Below, one piece after another: positions 42,622 to 51,109 of a stretch of 64,000 nucleotides of DNA. Position numbers and translations under genes: made by a program. Source of the DNA: Clostridiales bacterium (GTDB lineage Bacteria; Bacillota; Clostridia; Christensenellales; Aristaeellaceae); contig SVGM01000012.1 in the NCBI GenBank assembly GCA_015056365.1, positions 1 through 64,000 on the forward strand. The letters are read 5' to 3'. The notes below the pieces were generated by a model that was given only the letters and a program-made list of their open reading frames with translations, had not been told where the DNA came from and made no database searches. Every line of letters starts with the position of its first letter. Within the stretch, counting starts at the first letter, position 1.

Positions 42622-43274
42622 GCCTTTGCTCCGTTCACAGCCAGATAGTTCTTGATGCGCTCAACATTCTCGGCGTTCTTCTCATCCTCTTCCAGATACT
42701 CGATGATGTCGTACACATCCACCACTGAGTACACCGGGAAGCCGAACTCTTCGGCCACTTCGCTGAGCGCACTCTTGTCGGTCTTGCCCTTTTCCTTGCG
42801 GTCCACCATGATGAAGGCAGCGGCGATCTTGGTGCCTTCCAGCGGGCTGAGGATGTTGACGCTTTCCCGGATGGCGGTACCGGCGGTGATCACGTCCTCG
42901 GTGATGACGATCTCTTCACCAGCCTTGGGCACATAACCCACAAACACGCCGCCCTCGCCGTGATCCTTGGCTTCCTTGCGGTTGAAGAAGAAAGGAACGT
43001 CAAGGCCTTCCTTGCTCAGGGCGATGGCAGCGGACACGGAGATGGAGATGCCCTTGTAGGCGGGGCCGTAGAGCACGGTGCGGCGGTTGCCCACCTTCTC
43101 CAGATAGGACTTGGCATAGAATTCGCCCAGCTTGGCGATCTGGTCGCCGGTCTTGATGTCACCGGCATTGATAAAGTAAGGAATCTTGCGGCCGCTCTTG
43201 GCAGTGAAGTCGCCGAACTTCAGCACGCCAGCGCCTTCCAGAAACTGAATAAACTCTCTCTTGTATGCTTCCAT
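42618..43274 (-). CDS. pyrE: Orotate phosphoribosyltransferase
   Basis: Makes OMP from orotate and PRPP. The 218-residue protein shows the PRPP motif [16 protein letters not shown] near 122 and the flexible loop with the catalytic lysine in [14 protein letters not shown] near 95. I chose ATG 43274, after GAAAGGAGCCTCATCACC; the longer track ORF includes translated repeat sequence. A 178-nt gap with palindromic repeats separates it from the upstream GyrI-like gene, and it overlaps pyrB. Confidence 0.95.
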   Translation of the reverse strand: MEAYKREFIQFLEGAGVLKFGDFTAKSGRKIPYFINAGDIKTGDQIAKLGEFYAKSYLEKVGNRRTVLYGPAYKGISISVSAAIALSKEGLDVPFFFNRKEAKDHGEGGVFVGYVPKAGEEIVITEDVITAGTAIRESVNILSPLEGTKIAAAFIMVDRKEKGKTDKSALSEVAEEFGFPVYSVVDVYDIIEYLEEDEKNAENVERIKNYLAVNGAKA

Positions 43275-43315
43275 GGTGATGAGGCTCCTTTCGAACTTGA
43301 GGTTGCTCCGCAGGG

Positions 43316-43400
43316 CCAAAGGGCGCTGCCCTTTGGAAACCCGGCAGGGGGATGATCCCCCTGCACCCCGCTTATTGCGCCATTTCATGGCGCAAAGGGG
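43316..43400. repeat. Palindromic repeat cluster, site 5
   Basis: CCAAAGGGCGCTGCCCTTTGG (43316-43336), GGCAGGGGGATGATCCCCCTGC (43343-43364) and TTGCGCCATTTCATGGCGCAA (43375-43395). The frame around the second palindrome is the same as at 27081-27119, where the palindrome is absent. The cluster lies 42 nt upstream of the pyrE start codon. Confidence 0.85.
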
Positions 43401-43452
43401 TTACAGGGGGGAGTGTGCAGGGTAAATCTTGAAAATCGTTGCAAAATAATCG

Positions 43453-43935
43453 TTACAGAATCGAAATGCCGTAATCCAGAATCACGTTGCCATTTTCATC
43501 TGGGGTGGTAAACCTTGGGCACTGGTAGCGCTCGAAGCACCAGTTATCCTCCCAGCGGGTCAGATTCAGGGCTTTCATGGCATCCAGACATTGGCTGTGG
43601 GTTTCCGGGGAGTAGAAGTCGGGGCTGCCTTCCTTGGCTTGCAGGTAGCACACGGCATAGTCGGTGGGCGGGATGTCCGTCGCTTCAAAGCCCTCCGGAA
43701 CAGGCGTATCCTGCGGAAACAGCATGCCGATCCAGCGTTCCGGTCTGCCGTCTGTGATGCGTACCATGCCGAAGTAGGCGTCCCCGTTGAAGGGCAGCCG
43801 GGGCTGGGTTTCCAGCTGGTCAAACCAGCCGCTTATCCACCACTCGCCCCAGTTGGGGGAGGCTTCGTAGCGTTTGCCAATGAGCCGGGCGGCAGGGCAA
43901 TGTTCTTTCTTGATGTCCAGAATCTTTACTGCCAT
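43453..43935 (-). CDS. GyrI-like small-molecule-binding domain protein
   Basis: A 160-residue protein resembling the GyrI-like/effector-binding domains found at the C-terminus of AraC- and MerR-type regulators, but without a DNA-binding domain. The pattern of HCPAARLIGKRY at the N-terminus and the SPNWGEWWISGWFDQLE segment fit stand-alone clostridial members of that family, which bind hydrophobic or cationic ligands. ATG 43935 follows GAAGGGAGGCTGCACC; the track start lies in pyrF. It sits inside the pyr operon, 34 nt after pyrF and 178 nt before pyrE. The role in pyrimidine metabolism is unknown. Confidence 0.7.
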   Translation of the reverse strand: MAVKILDIKKEHCPAARLIGKRYEASPNWGEWWISGWFDQLETQPRLPFNGDAYFGMVRITDGRPERWIGMLFPQDTPVPEGFEATDIPPTDYAVCYLQAKEGSPDFYSPETHSQCLDAMKALNLTRWEDNWCFERYQCPRFTTPDENGNVILDYGISIL

Positions 43936-43969
43936 GGTGCAGCCTCCCTTCAGCCGGTCTGTGGCTGTT

Positions 43970-44671
43970 TTATTCACCCACAAACTCGCTGACGCAGCGC
44001 TTGTAAGCAGCCACGGGATCCTCAGCAGCGGTGATGGGACGACCCACAACGATCATATCGGAGCCGATTTCACGGGCGGCGGCGGGGGTCATGACCCGCT
44101 TCTGGTCGCCTACATCGCCGTCGGCAAAGCGCACGCCGGGGGTGATGGTCAGGAACTGCTGGCCGCAGCGGTCGTGCACCTTGCCAGCCTCCAGAGGAGA
44201 GCAGACCACGCCGTCCAGACCGGCATTCTTGGCGGTCTCGGCGTAGTGCATCACCACTTCGTCGATGGGCTCCTTGATGAGCAGGTCACGCTCCATGGCT
44301 TCCTGATCGGTGGAGGTGAGCTGGGTGACGGCGATCAGCAGGGGACGGGTGCCGTCTTCACGGGTGAGGCCTTCGATGGCGGCCTGCATCATGGCGGTGG
44401 TGCCGGCGGCGTGCAGGTTGGTCACGTCCACATCCAGATTGCGAAGCACCGCCATGGCCTTCTTGACGGTGTTGGGAATGTCGTGCAGCTTCAGATCCAG
44501 GAAGATCTTGTGGCCGCGGCGCTTGATCTCACGCACGATTTCGGGGCCCTCGGCGTAGTACAGCTCCATGCCGATCTTCACAAAGGGCTTCACATCGGTG
44601 AACTTGTCCAGAAAGGCGAGGGTGGCTTCGCGGCTGGCGAAGTCGCAGGCGATAATAACGTCTCTTTTCAT
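43970..44671 (-). CDS. pyrF: Orotidine 5'-phosphate decarboxylase
   Basis: Converts OMP to UMP. The 233-residue protein begins RDVIIACDF and carries the catalytic D-x-K-x-x-D in [13 protein letters not shown] near residue 58, plus the phosphate loop [13 protein letters not shown] near 205. Its start overlaps the pyrD stop by four bases (ATGA). It is the common short (type 1) form. Confidence 0.96.
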   Translation of the reverse strand: MKRDVIIACDFASREATLAFLDKFTDVKPFVKIGMELYYAEGPEIVREIKRRGHKIFLDLKLHDIPNTVKKAMAVLRNLDVDVTNLHAAGTTAMMQAAIEGLTREDGTRPLLIAVTQLTSTDQEAMERDLLIKEPIDEVVMHYAETAKNAGLDGVVCSPLEAGKVHDRCGQQFLTITPGVRFADGDVGDQKRVMTPAAAREIGSDMIVVGRPITAAEDPVAAYKRCVSEFVGE

Positions 44672-45582
44672 GCGTGTGCTCCTCCTATGATGTCACTCAG
44701 GTTGGTGATATGGTATTTCGCCATGGCGGCGGGAAGATCGTCGATGATCTGCTTCGAGGCGCAGGGGTCGATCAGGTTGGCCGCGCCCACCTGCACAGCG
44801 GTGGCACCGGCCAGCATCATTTCGATCACATCCTCAGCAGTGGATACACCGCCCATGCCGATGATGGGGATCTTAACCGCATCGTACACCTGATACACCA
44901 TGCGAACCGCCACCGGGAAGATGGCACTGCCGGAGAAGCCGCCCATCTTGTTGGCGATGACGGGCTTTTTGCGGTTCAGGTCGATGCGCATGCCCAAAAG
45001 GGTGTTAATCAGGCTCAGGCCGTCGGCACCGGCATCCTCGCAGGCCTTGGCGATGGAAACGATGTCCGTCACGTTGGGGCTGAGCTTGATGTAAACGGGC
45101 TTTGTGCAGACCGCCTTGACCGCACGGGTCACTTCCACAGCTGCCTCCGGGGAGGTGCCGAAGCTCATGCCGCCGCCGTGTACGTTGGGGCAGGACACGT
45201 TCACTTCGATCAGGCCCACCTGCTCTTCCTTGTCCAGCTTGCGGGCGCAGTCCACGTACTCTTCCACGGAAAAGCCGCTGATGTTGGCAATGACCGGCTT
45301 GTGGAAGCACTGCTTCAGCTTGGGCAGTTCCTCAGCGATCACCTTGTCCACGCCGGGATTCTGCAAGCCTACGGCGTTGATCATGCCCATGGGGCATTCC
45401 GCAATGCGGGGCGTGGGGTTGCCGAAGCGGGGCTCCCGGGTGGTACCCTTGAAGGAGAAGGAGCCCAGCACGTTAATATCGTACCATTCGGTGAACTCGT
45501 AGCCGTAGCCGAAGGTGCCGCTGGCGGGGATCACCGGGTTATCCAGCTGGAGACCGGACAGGTTCACATTCAGGTTTACCAT
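44668..45582 (-). CDS. pyrD: Dihydroorotate dehydrogenase B, catalytic subunit
   Basis: Oxidises dihydroorotate to orotate using FMN. The 304-residue protein is class 1[14 protein letters not shown] near 22, NAVGLQNPG near 68, the catalytic cysteine in [13 protein letters not shown] near 128, and [15 protein letters not shown] near 240. It overlaps pyrK by seven bases and pyrF by four. PyrK supplies the electron-transfer subunit. Confidence 0.96.
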   Translation of the reverse strand: MVNLNVNLSGLQLDNPVIPASGTFGYGYEFTEWYDINVLGSFSFKGTTREPRFGNPTPRIAECPMGMINAVGLQNPGVDKVIAEELPKLKQCFHKPVIANISGFSVEEYVDCARKLDKEEQVGLIEVNVSCPNVHGGGMSFGTSPEAAVEVTRAVKAVCTKPVYIKLSPNVTDIVSIAKACEDAGADGLSLINTLLGMRIDLNRKKPVIANKMGGFSGSAIFPVAVRMVYQVYDAVKIPIIGMGGVSTAEDVIEMMLAGATAVQVGAANLIDPCASKQIIDDLPAAMAKYHITNLSDIIGGAHA

Positions 45583-46298
45583 ATGATCTCCTCCTTTACC
45601 AGCACGGGGCCGTCCTTGCAGATGCGCTTGTTACCGTACTTGGTCTTGCAGCTGCAGCCCATGCAGGCGCCGAAGCCACAGCCCATGCGCTCCTCAAAGG
45701 AGAACTGGCCGCTGGTTTCGGAAGCGTTGTACACGGCTTTGAGCATGGGTTCGGGGCCGCAGGTGTAGATGTGGGTGTAGCCGGGCTGCATGGCGTTGGT
45801 AACGAAGCCCTTCACGCCGCAGGAGCCGTCCACGGTGGTGACGGTCACATCGCAGCCGAGGGCGGCGAACTCCTGCTCGTAGAAGATTTCGTCCTTGGTG
45901 TTGAAGCCGAGGATTACGGACACCTGCTTACCCTGCGTCCGCAGCAGCTTTGCCGCCAGATACAGGGGAGGCACGCCCACGCCGCCGCCGATGAGCAACG
46001 GGTGGTCGCCGGAGGTGGTCAGGTCGTAGCCGTTGCCAAGGCCGGTGAGCACGTCCAGCGTGCCCCCGGTCATCTGGCTCATCTGCTCGGTGCCCTTGCC
46101 CACTACTTTGTAGATGAGCGTCAGGGTATCGCCCTCCACATCGCACACGGAGATGGGACGGCGCAGGAACAGCCCATCCAGCTTGATGTTCACAAACTGG
46201 CCCGTGCGGATGCCCTCGGTGTCGCCTTTGAGCTTCATGCGGTACACATTGCTGGTGAGGGCAGTGTTTTCAATCACTTGGAAAAATGCCTGTTTCAT
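45576..46298 (-). CDS. pyrK: Dihydroorotate dehydrogenase B, electron-transfer subunit
   Basis: Passes electrons from PyrD to NAD+ through FAD and a [2Fe-2S] cluster. The 240-residue protein has the FAD motif RRPISVCD near 48, the NAD-binding GGGVGVPPLYLAAKLL near 107, and a C-terminal cluster motif with cysteines in GCGFGACMGCSC and RICKDGPV. It starts nine bases after carB and overlaps pyrD. Confidence 0.96.
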   Translation of the reverse strand: MKQAFFQVIENTALTSNVYRMKLKGDTEGIRTGQFVNIKLDGLFLRRPISVCDVEGDTLTLIYKVVGKGTEQMSQMTGGTLDVLTGLGNGYDLTTSGDHPLLIGGGVGVPPLYLAAKLLRTQGKQVSVILGFNTKDEIFYEQEFAALGCDVTVTTVDGSCGVKGFVTNAMQPGYTHIYTCGPEPMLKAVYNASETSGQFSFEERMGCGFGACMGCSCKTKYGNKRICKDGPVLVKEEIIW

Positions 46299-46307
46299 AA
46301 GCGCTCC

Positions 46308-49300
46308 TTATGCGTCGATGGTGGAGATGCACATGGTGGTCTCTTCCAGCACGTCCAGCAGCACCCGGACGGTATCCAGCGCCGTGAACACGCTCACGTT
46401 GTTCTCGGTGGCGCAGCAGCGGATCTTGTAGCCGTCGCTCATCTGGTCGGCAGAGCCGATGTCACGGGTGTTGAGCACATAGGCCAAGTGACCCTGACGG
46501 ATGGCATCCAGAATCTCTTCGCTGCCGTCCCGGAGCTTCTTGCGCTCATGGGTGCGGATGCCGTTCTGCTTGAGGAAGGTAGCGGTGCCGGAGGTGGCCT
46601 CGATGTTGAAGCCCAGGTTGTAGAAGCGGCGGATCAGAGGCAGGGCCTCTTCCTTGTCCTTATCGGCGATGGTGCAGAACACGGTGCCGTAGTTCTGCAG
46701 GTGCATGCCGGAGGCTTCCAGCGCCTTATACAGGGCACGGTTCAGCTTGTCATCGTAGCCGATGGCTTCGCCGGTGGACTTCATTTCGGGGCTCAGGTAG
46801 GCGTCCAGACCACGGATCTTGCTGAAGGAGAACACGGGCACCTTCACATACCAGCGCTTCTTCTCTTCGGGGTACAGGTCGAAGTAGCCCTGCTCCTTGA
46901 GGCTCTTGCCGAGGATGACCTCGGTGGCGATGTCCGCAAGGCTGTAGCCGGTGGCCTTGGAGAGGAAGGGCACGGTACGGGAGGAGCGGGGGTTGACCTC
47001 GATGATGTACACGTTCTCGTTCTTATCCACGATGAACTGGATGTTGTACAGACCCACGATGCCGATGCCCAGACCCAGCTGCTTGGCATACTGGAGAATG
47101 GTGCCCTTGACCTTGTTGGAGATGGAGAAGGCGGGGTAGACGCTGATGGAGTCGCCGGAGTGGATACCGGTGCGCTCGACCAGCTCCATGATGCCGGGCA
47201 CGAACACGTCCCGACCGTCGCAGATGGCGTCCACTTCCACTTCCTTGCCCACGATGTAGTGGTCCACCAGCACGGGCTTATCCTCGTCGATTTCCACGGC
47301 GGTCTTCAGGTAGTGGCGCAGCTGGCTTTCGTTGCCCACGATCTGCATGGCACGGCCGCCCAGCACGAAGCTGGGACGCACCAGCACCGGGTAGCCCACC
47401 TGAGCGGCGGCCTTTACGCCGTCCTCGATGTTGGTAACGGCATGGCCTTCGGGCTGGGGAATGCCCAGTTCTTCGAGGATCTTCTCGAAGGAGTCACGGT
47501 TTTCGGCCCGCTCGATGGCTTCACAATCGGTGCCGATGATCTTCACGCCACGCTTCATCAGAGGCTCGGCCAGATTGATGGCGGTCTGGCCACCCAGAGA
47601 GGCAATGACGCCTTCGGGCTTTTCGAACTCGATGATGTTCATCACATCTTCGGGGGTCAGCGGCTCGAAGTAGAGCTTGTCGGCGGTGGTATAGTCGGTG
47701 GAGACGGTCTCCGGGTTGTTGTTGATGATGATGGCCTCGTAGCCGCTCTTTTTAATGGTTGTGACGGCGTGAACGGTGGAGTAGTCGAATTCCACGCCCT
47801 GACCGATGCGGATGGGGCCTGCGCCCAGCACGATGATCTTCTTCTTGTCGCCCAGACGGGAATCATTGTTGCCGGTGTAGGAGGAGTAGAAGTAGGGGAT
47901 GTAGGCATTGGTATGGCAGGTGTCCACCATGCGGTAGGCGGGCATCATATTTTCCTGCTTGCGCAGGTTCCACACGTCGATCTCACTCACATTCCACAGC
48001 TTGGCAATGAAGGGGTCGGAGAAGCCCATCTTCTTGGCGTCGTCCAAGGCGCGTACATCCAGCCGGTTGGCCTTGAGGATGATTTCCATGTCCACGATGC
48101 GCTGGAAGGCCTCAAGGAACAGCATGGTGATCTTGGTCACTTCGTGGATTTTCTCAAGGCTCACGCCCAGACGGATCAGCTGCATCACGGCGAACAGGTT
48201 GTCGCTCTTGAAGGTCTTCAGGTAATCAAGCAGCTCACTTTCGCTCATGTTGTCAAACTTGGGCATGTACAGGTGGTTCACGCCGATTTCAAGGCAGCGG
48301 GCGGATTTGAGCAGGCTTTCTTCCAGATTGGAGCCGATGCCCATTACCTCGCCGGTGGCCTTCATCTGGGTGCCCAGCTGGTTGGAGGCGCTGGTGAACT
48401 TGTCGAAGGGGAAGCGGGGCAGCTTGGCCACCACATAGTCGAGGCTGGGCTCGAAAGCGGCGTTGGTGTTGGCGATTTCGATCTCTTCCAGCGTCATGCC
48501 CACGGCGATCTTAGCGGTGACACGGGCGATGGGGTAGCCGCTGGCCTTGGAGGCCAGAGCGGAGGAACGGCTCACACGGGGGTTGACCTCGATGAGGTAG
48601 TACTCGCTGCTTTCGGGGTTGAGGGCAAACTGCACGTTGCAGCCGCCTTCGATTTTCAGCTCCCGGATAATTTTGAGGGCGCTGTCATTGAGCATTTTCA
48701 GGTCGTGGTCGTTGAGGCTCAGGATGGGGGCTACCACGGCAGAGTCGCCTGTGTGAACGCCCACGGGGTCGATGTTCTCCATGCCGCAGATGGTGATGGC
48801 ATGGTCGGTGGAGTCGCGCATGACCTCGAACTCGATCTCCTTGTAGCCCTTTACGCTCTTTTCGATGAGCACCTGATGCACAGGGGACAGCTTGAAGGCG
48901 TTCAGGCCGATCTCGATCAGCTCTTCTTCGTTGTCGGCAAAGCCGCCGCCGGTGCCGCCCAAGGTGAAGGCGGGACGCAGCACCACCGGGTAGCCGATGC
49001 GCTCAGCAGCAGCCTTGGCTTCGTCCAGATTGTAGGTAATCTCGGAGGGGATGGTAGGCTCGCCAATGGACTGGCACAGCTCCTTGAACATTTCGCGGTC
49101 CTCAGCCCGCTCGATGCTGGCGCTGCTGGTGCCCAGCAGTTCCACATGGCACTCCCGGAGCACGCCCTTCTTTTCCAGCTGCATGGCAAGGTTCAGGCCG
49201 GTCTGGCCGCCGATGCCAGGCACGATGGCATCGGGACGCTCGTAGCGCAGGATGCGGGCCACAAATTCCAGCGTCAGGGGCTCCATGTACACCTTGTCGG

Positions 49301-49481
49301 CGATGGAGGTATCGGTCATGATGGTGGCCGGGTTGGAGTTGGCCAGCACCACTTCGTAGCCCTCTTCCTTCAGGGCCAGACAGGCCTGGGTACCGGCATA
49401 GTCAAACTCTGCCGCCTGGCCGATGACGATGGGGCCGGAACCGATGATGAGGATCTTCTTGATGTCTGTACGCTTTGGCAT
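46308..49481 (-). CDS. carB: Carbamoyl-phosphate synthase large subunit
   Basis: Makes carbamoyl phosphate from bicarbonate, ATP and ammonia. The 1057-residue protein has two ATP-grasp halves (the first starting ILIIGSGPIVIGQAAEFDYAG, the second near residue 550 with GAGPIRIGQGVEFDYS) and a C-terminal MGS-like domain. The start follows AACAGGAGGCGGTTCAC. carA, the glutaminase subunit that normally sits beside it, is not in the operon or elsewhere in the window, so ammonia must come from a CarA encoded elsewhere. Confidence 0.97.
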   Translation of the reverse strand: MPKRTDIKKILIIGSGPIVIGQAAEFDYAGTQACLALKEEGYEVVLANSNPATIMTDTSIADKVYMEPLTLEFVARILRYERPDAIVPGIGGQTGLNLAMQLEKKGVLRECHVELLGTSSASIERAEDREMFKELCQSIGEPTIPSEITYNLDEAKAAAERIGYPVVLRPAFTLGGTGGGFADNEEELIEIGLNAFKLSPVHQVLIEKSVKGYKEIEFEVMRDSTDHAITICGMENIDPVGVHTGDSAVVAPILSLNDHDLKMLNDSALKIIRELKIEGGCNVQFALNPESSEYYLIEVNPRVSRSSALASKASGYPIARVTAKIAVGMTLEEIEIANTNAAFEPSLDYVVAKLPRFPFDKFTSASNQLGTQMKATGEVMGIGSNLEESLLKSARCLEIGVNHLYMPKFDNMSESELLDYLKTFKSDNLFAVMQLIRLGVSLEKIHEVTKITMLFLEAFQRIVDMEIILKANRLDVRALDDAKKMGFSDPFIAKLWNVSEIDVWNLRKQENMMPAYRMVDTCHTNAYIPYFYSSYTGNNDSRLGDKKKIIVLGAGPIRIGQGVEFDYSTVHAVTTIKKSGYEAIIINNNPETVSTDYTTADKLYFEPLTPEDVMNIIEFEKPEGVIASLGGQTAINLAEPLMKRGVKIIGTDCEAIERAENRDSFEKILEELGIPQPEGHAVTNIEDGVKAAAQVGYPVLVRPSFVLGGRAMQIVGNESQLRHYLKTAVEIDEDKPVLVDHYIVGKEVEVDAICDGRDVFVPGIMELVERTGIHSGDSISVYPAFSISNKVKGTILQYAKQLGLGIGIVGLYNIQFIVDKNENVYIIEVNPRSSRTVPFLSKATGYSLADIATEVILGKSLKEQGYFDLYPEEKKRWYVKVPVFSFSKIRGLDAYLSPEMKSTGEAIGYDDKLNRALYKALEASGMHLQNYGTVFCTIADKDKEEALPLIRRFYNLGFNIEATSGTATFLKQNGIRTHERKKLRDGSEEILDAIRQGHLAYVLNTRDIGSADQMSDGYKIRCCATENNVSVFTALDTVRVLLDVLEETTMCISTIDA

Positions 49482-49540
49482 GTGAACCGCCTCCTGTTAA
49501 TCTATCTGTAGGTTGAATTGGTTGGTGGGGTTGGTAGGGT

Positions 49541-50737
49541 TCAGCGGGTTTCGTAAACGGCGTTTCCGCCTTTGAAGGTGGCAACGCAGCGTCCGAAGAG
49601 CTTTGCGCCGCTAAAGGGGGTCGCCCGTCCCTTGGACTGGAAGGTGTCCGGATCCACGGTCACTTCCGCATCCAGATCCCACAGGGTGTAGTCGCCGTCA
49701 TCCAGCGGGATGCCGAACCGTTTGCGAGGGGCAAAAACCATCAGGTCCATCAGTTTATCCATGGTGATGAGACCGGGTTTGACAAAGTGGGTGTACATGA
49801 CCGCAAAGGCCGTTTCCAGCCCCACCACGCCAAAGGCGCTGCCAGAAAGGCCCTTGCCTTTTTCCTCGGCGGTGTGGGGAGCGTGGTCAGTGGCGATCAT
49901 GTCGATGGTGCCGTCCAGCAGACCTTCCACAAGGGCTTCCCGGTCTGCTGCGCTGCGCAGGGGCGGGTTCATCTTGAACCGTCCGTCCTCCTTGAGCATG
50001 CTGTCGTCCATCACCAGGTAGTGGGGGCCGGTTTCGCAGGTCACGTCCAGCCCTTCGGCTTTGGCTTTGCGGATCAGCTCCACGCTTTCCTTGGTGGAGA
50101 TGTGGCAGACGTGGTAGCTGCACCCGGTTTCCCGCACCAGCTCCAAGTCCCGGGCGATAGGGCTCCATTCGCTCTCGGAGCAGATGCCCTTGTGACCGTG
50201 AAGTTTGGCATATTCGCCGTCGTGGATGTAGCCGCCGAAAAGCAGGCTGTTGTCCTCGCAGTGGGCGGCGATGAGCCTGCCCAGCTTTTTGGCGCGGAGC
50301 ATGGCTTCTTTCATCATCTCCCGGCGCTGCACGCCTTTGCCGTCATCGGAGTAGGCGATGGCATCTTTGGCAAGGGCTTCCATATCCACCAGCTCCTCGC
50401 CCTTCTCGCCCACGGTGATGGCGGCGTAGGGATAGACGGCGATGGTGGCATCCTTACGGATGGCGTTGAGCTGGACTTGCATATGCTCCGGGCTGTCCGG
50501 CACAGGGCTGAGGTTGGGCATGGTGCATACGGCGGTGTAGCCGCCGGCAGCTGCCGATGCGCACCCGGTTGCAATCGTTTCCTTCAACAAAAAACCCGGT
50601 TCTCTGAAATGCACGTGCACATCACAGAAACCGGGAAAAATAGCATATCTGGAAGAAGAAACAACATCCCCTTCAATTTTGAGGCCACTGCGCCACGCGG
50701 CCAAAGCGGATTGATCGGTTCCATTGAACGTCGCCAT
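49541..50737 (-). CDS. pyrC: Dihydroorotase
   Basis: Zinc amidohydrolase that cyclises carbamoyl aspartate to dihydroorotate. The 398-residue chain has the metal site GFCDVHVHFREPG near residue 40, PNLSPVPDSPEHM near 77, HCEDN near 160, HISTKE near 198, and MIATDHAPHTAEEKG near 290. The ATG at 50737 follows GAAAGGAGCTCACC; the 1193-residue track ORF is a read-through of the antisense strand. It is the first gene of the pyr operon, with an attenuator-like leader upstream, and is followed after 59 nt by carB. Confidence 0.95.
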   Translation of the reverse strand: MATFNGTDQSALAAWRSGLKIEGDVVSSSRYAIFPGFCDVHVHFREPGFLLKETIATGCASAAAGGYTAVCTMPNLSPVPDSPEHMQVQLNAIRKDATIAVYPYAAITVGEKGEELVDMEALAKDAIAYSDDGKGVQRREMMKEAMLRAKKLGRLIAAHCEDNSLLFGGYIHDGEYAKLHGHKGICSESEWSPIARDLELVRETGCSYHVCHISTKESVELIRKAKAEGLDVTCETGPHYLVMDDSMLKEDGRFKMNPPLRSAADREALVEGLLDGTIDMIATDHAPHTAEEKGKGLSGSAFGVVGLETAFAVMYTHFVKPGLITMDKLMDLMVFAPRKRFGIPLDDGDYTLWDLDAEVTVDPDTFQSKGRATPFSGAKLFGRCVATFKGGNAVYETR

Positions 50738-50756
50738 GGTGAGCTCCTTTCCGCCA

Positions 50757-50790
50757 AACAAAAACGTCCTGCCGTGGAGGCAAGACGGAA
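50757..50790 (-). terminator. Attenuator-type terminator in the pyr leader
   Basis: On the minus strand CGTCTTGCC pairs with GGCAGGACG (9 bp, one G-U) around TCCAC, followed by TTTTTGTTTG, 20 nt before the pyrC start codon. An earlier hairpin (50800-50827) has a GAGAGA hexaloop and is followed by TTTTTT. Confidence 0.75.
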
Positions 50791-50876
50791 CAGGCACAGA
50801 AAAAACGCAGCATTCTCTCATGCGCTGAACAACCTTGCCGATCACACGGTATCGGCTTAAAAATCGTCCTCTAAGT

Positions 50877-50905
50877 ATAGTACCAGAGGAGGGCCGGTTT
50901 GTCAA
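50877..50905 (-). promoter_or_regulatory. Putative promoter of the pyr operon
   Basis: On the minus strand TTGACA (50905-50900), 17-nt spacer, TACTAT (50882-50877). The transcript would start near 50870, giving a leader of about 130 nt. Confidence 0.6.
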
Positions 50906-50975
50906 CAAAAAACGACGAGAAAAATCCGAAAAAACAAAAGCCTGATTTGACTTGCGCGGGCTGGCGTCCCTGCGA

Positions 50976-51004
50976 TTGACAAGTGGTTTTTTCCATAATA
51001 TAAT
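50976..51004 (+). promoter_or_regulatory. Perfect-consensus promoter of the GH3 gene
   Basis: TTGACA (50976-50981), 17-nt spacer, TATAAT (50999-51004). It is divergent from the pyr promoter with about 70 nt between the two -35 boxes. A CACCCGC/GCGGGTG hairpin (51037-51055) follows in the leader. Confidence 0.82.
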
Positions 51005-51109
51005 GCAAAAAAAGCTCGCAATGGCATATCGGAAAGCACCCGCACGGGCGGGTGTCTGGTGCTGCTGGTCCTGTGGTATGCTGGCTGAGCATGTATTGAG
51101 GTGACGAGG

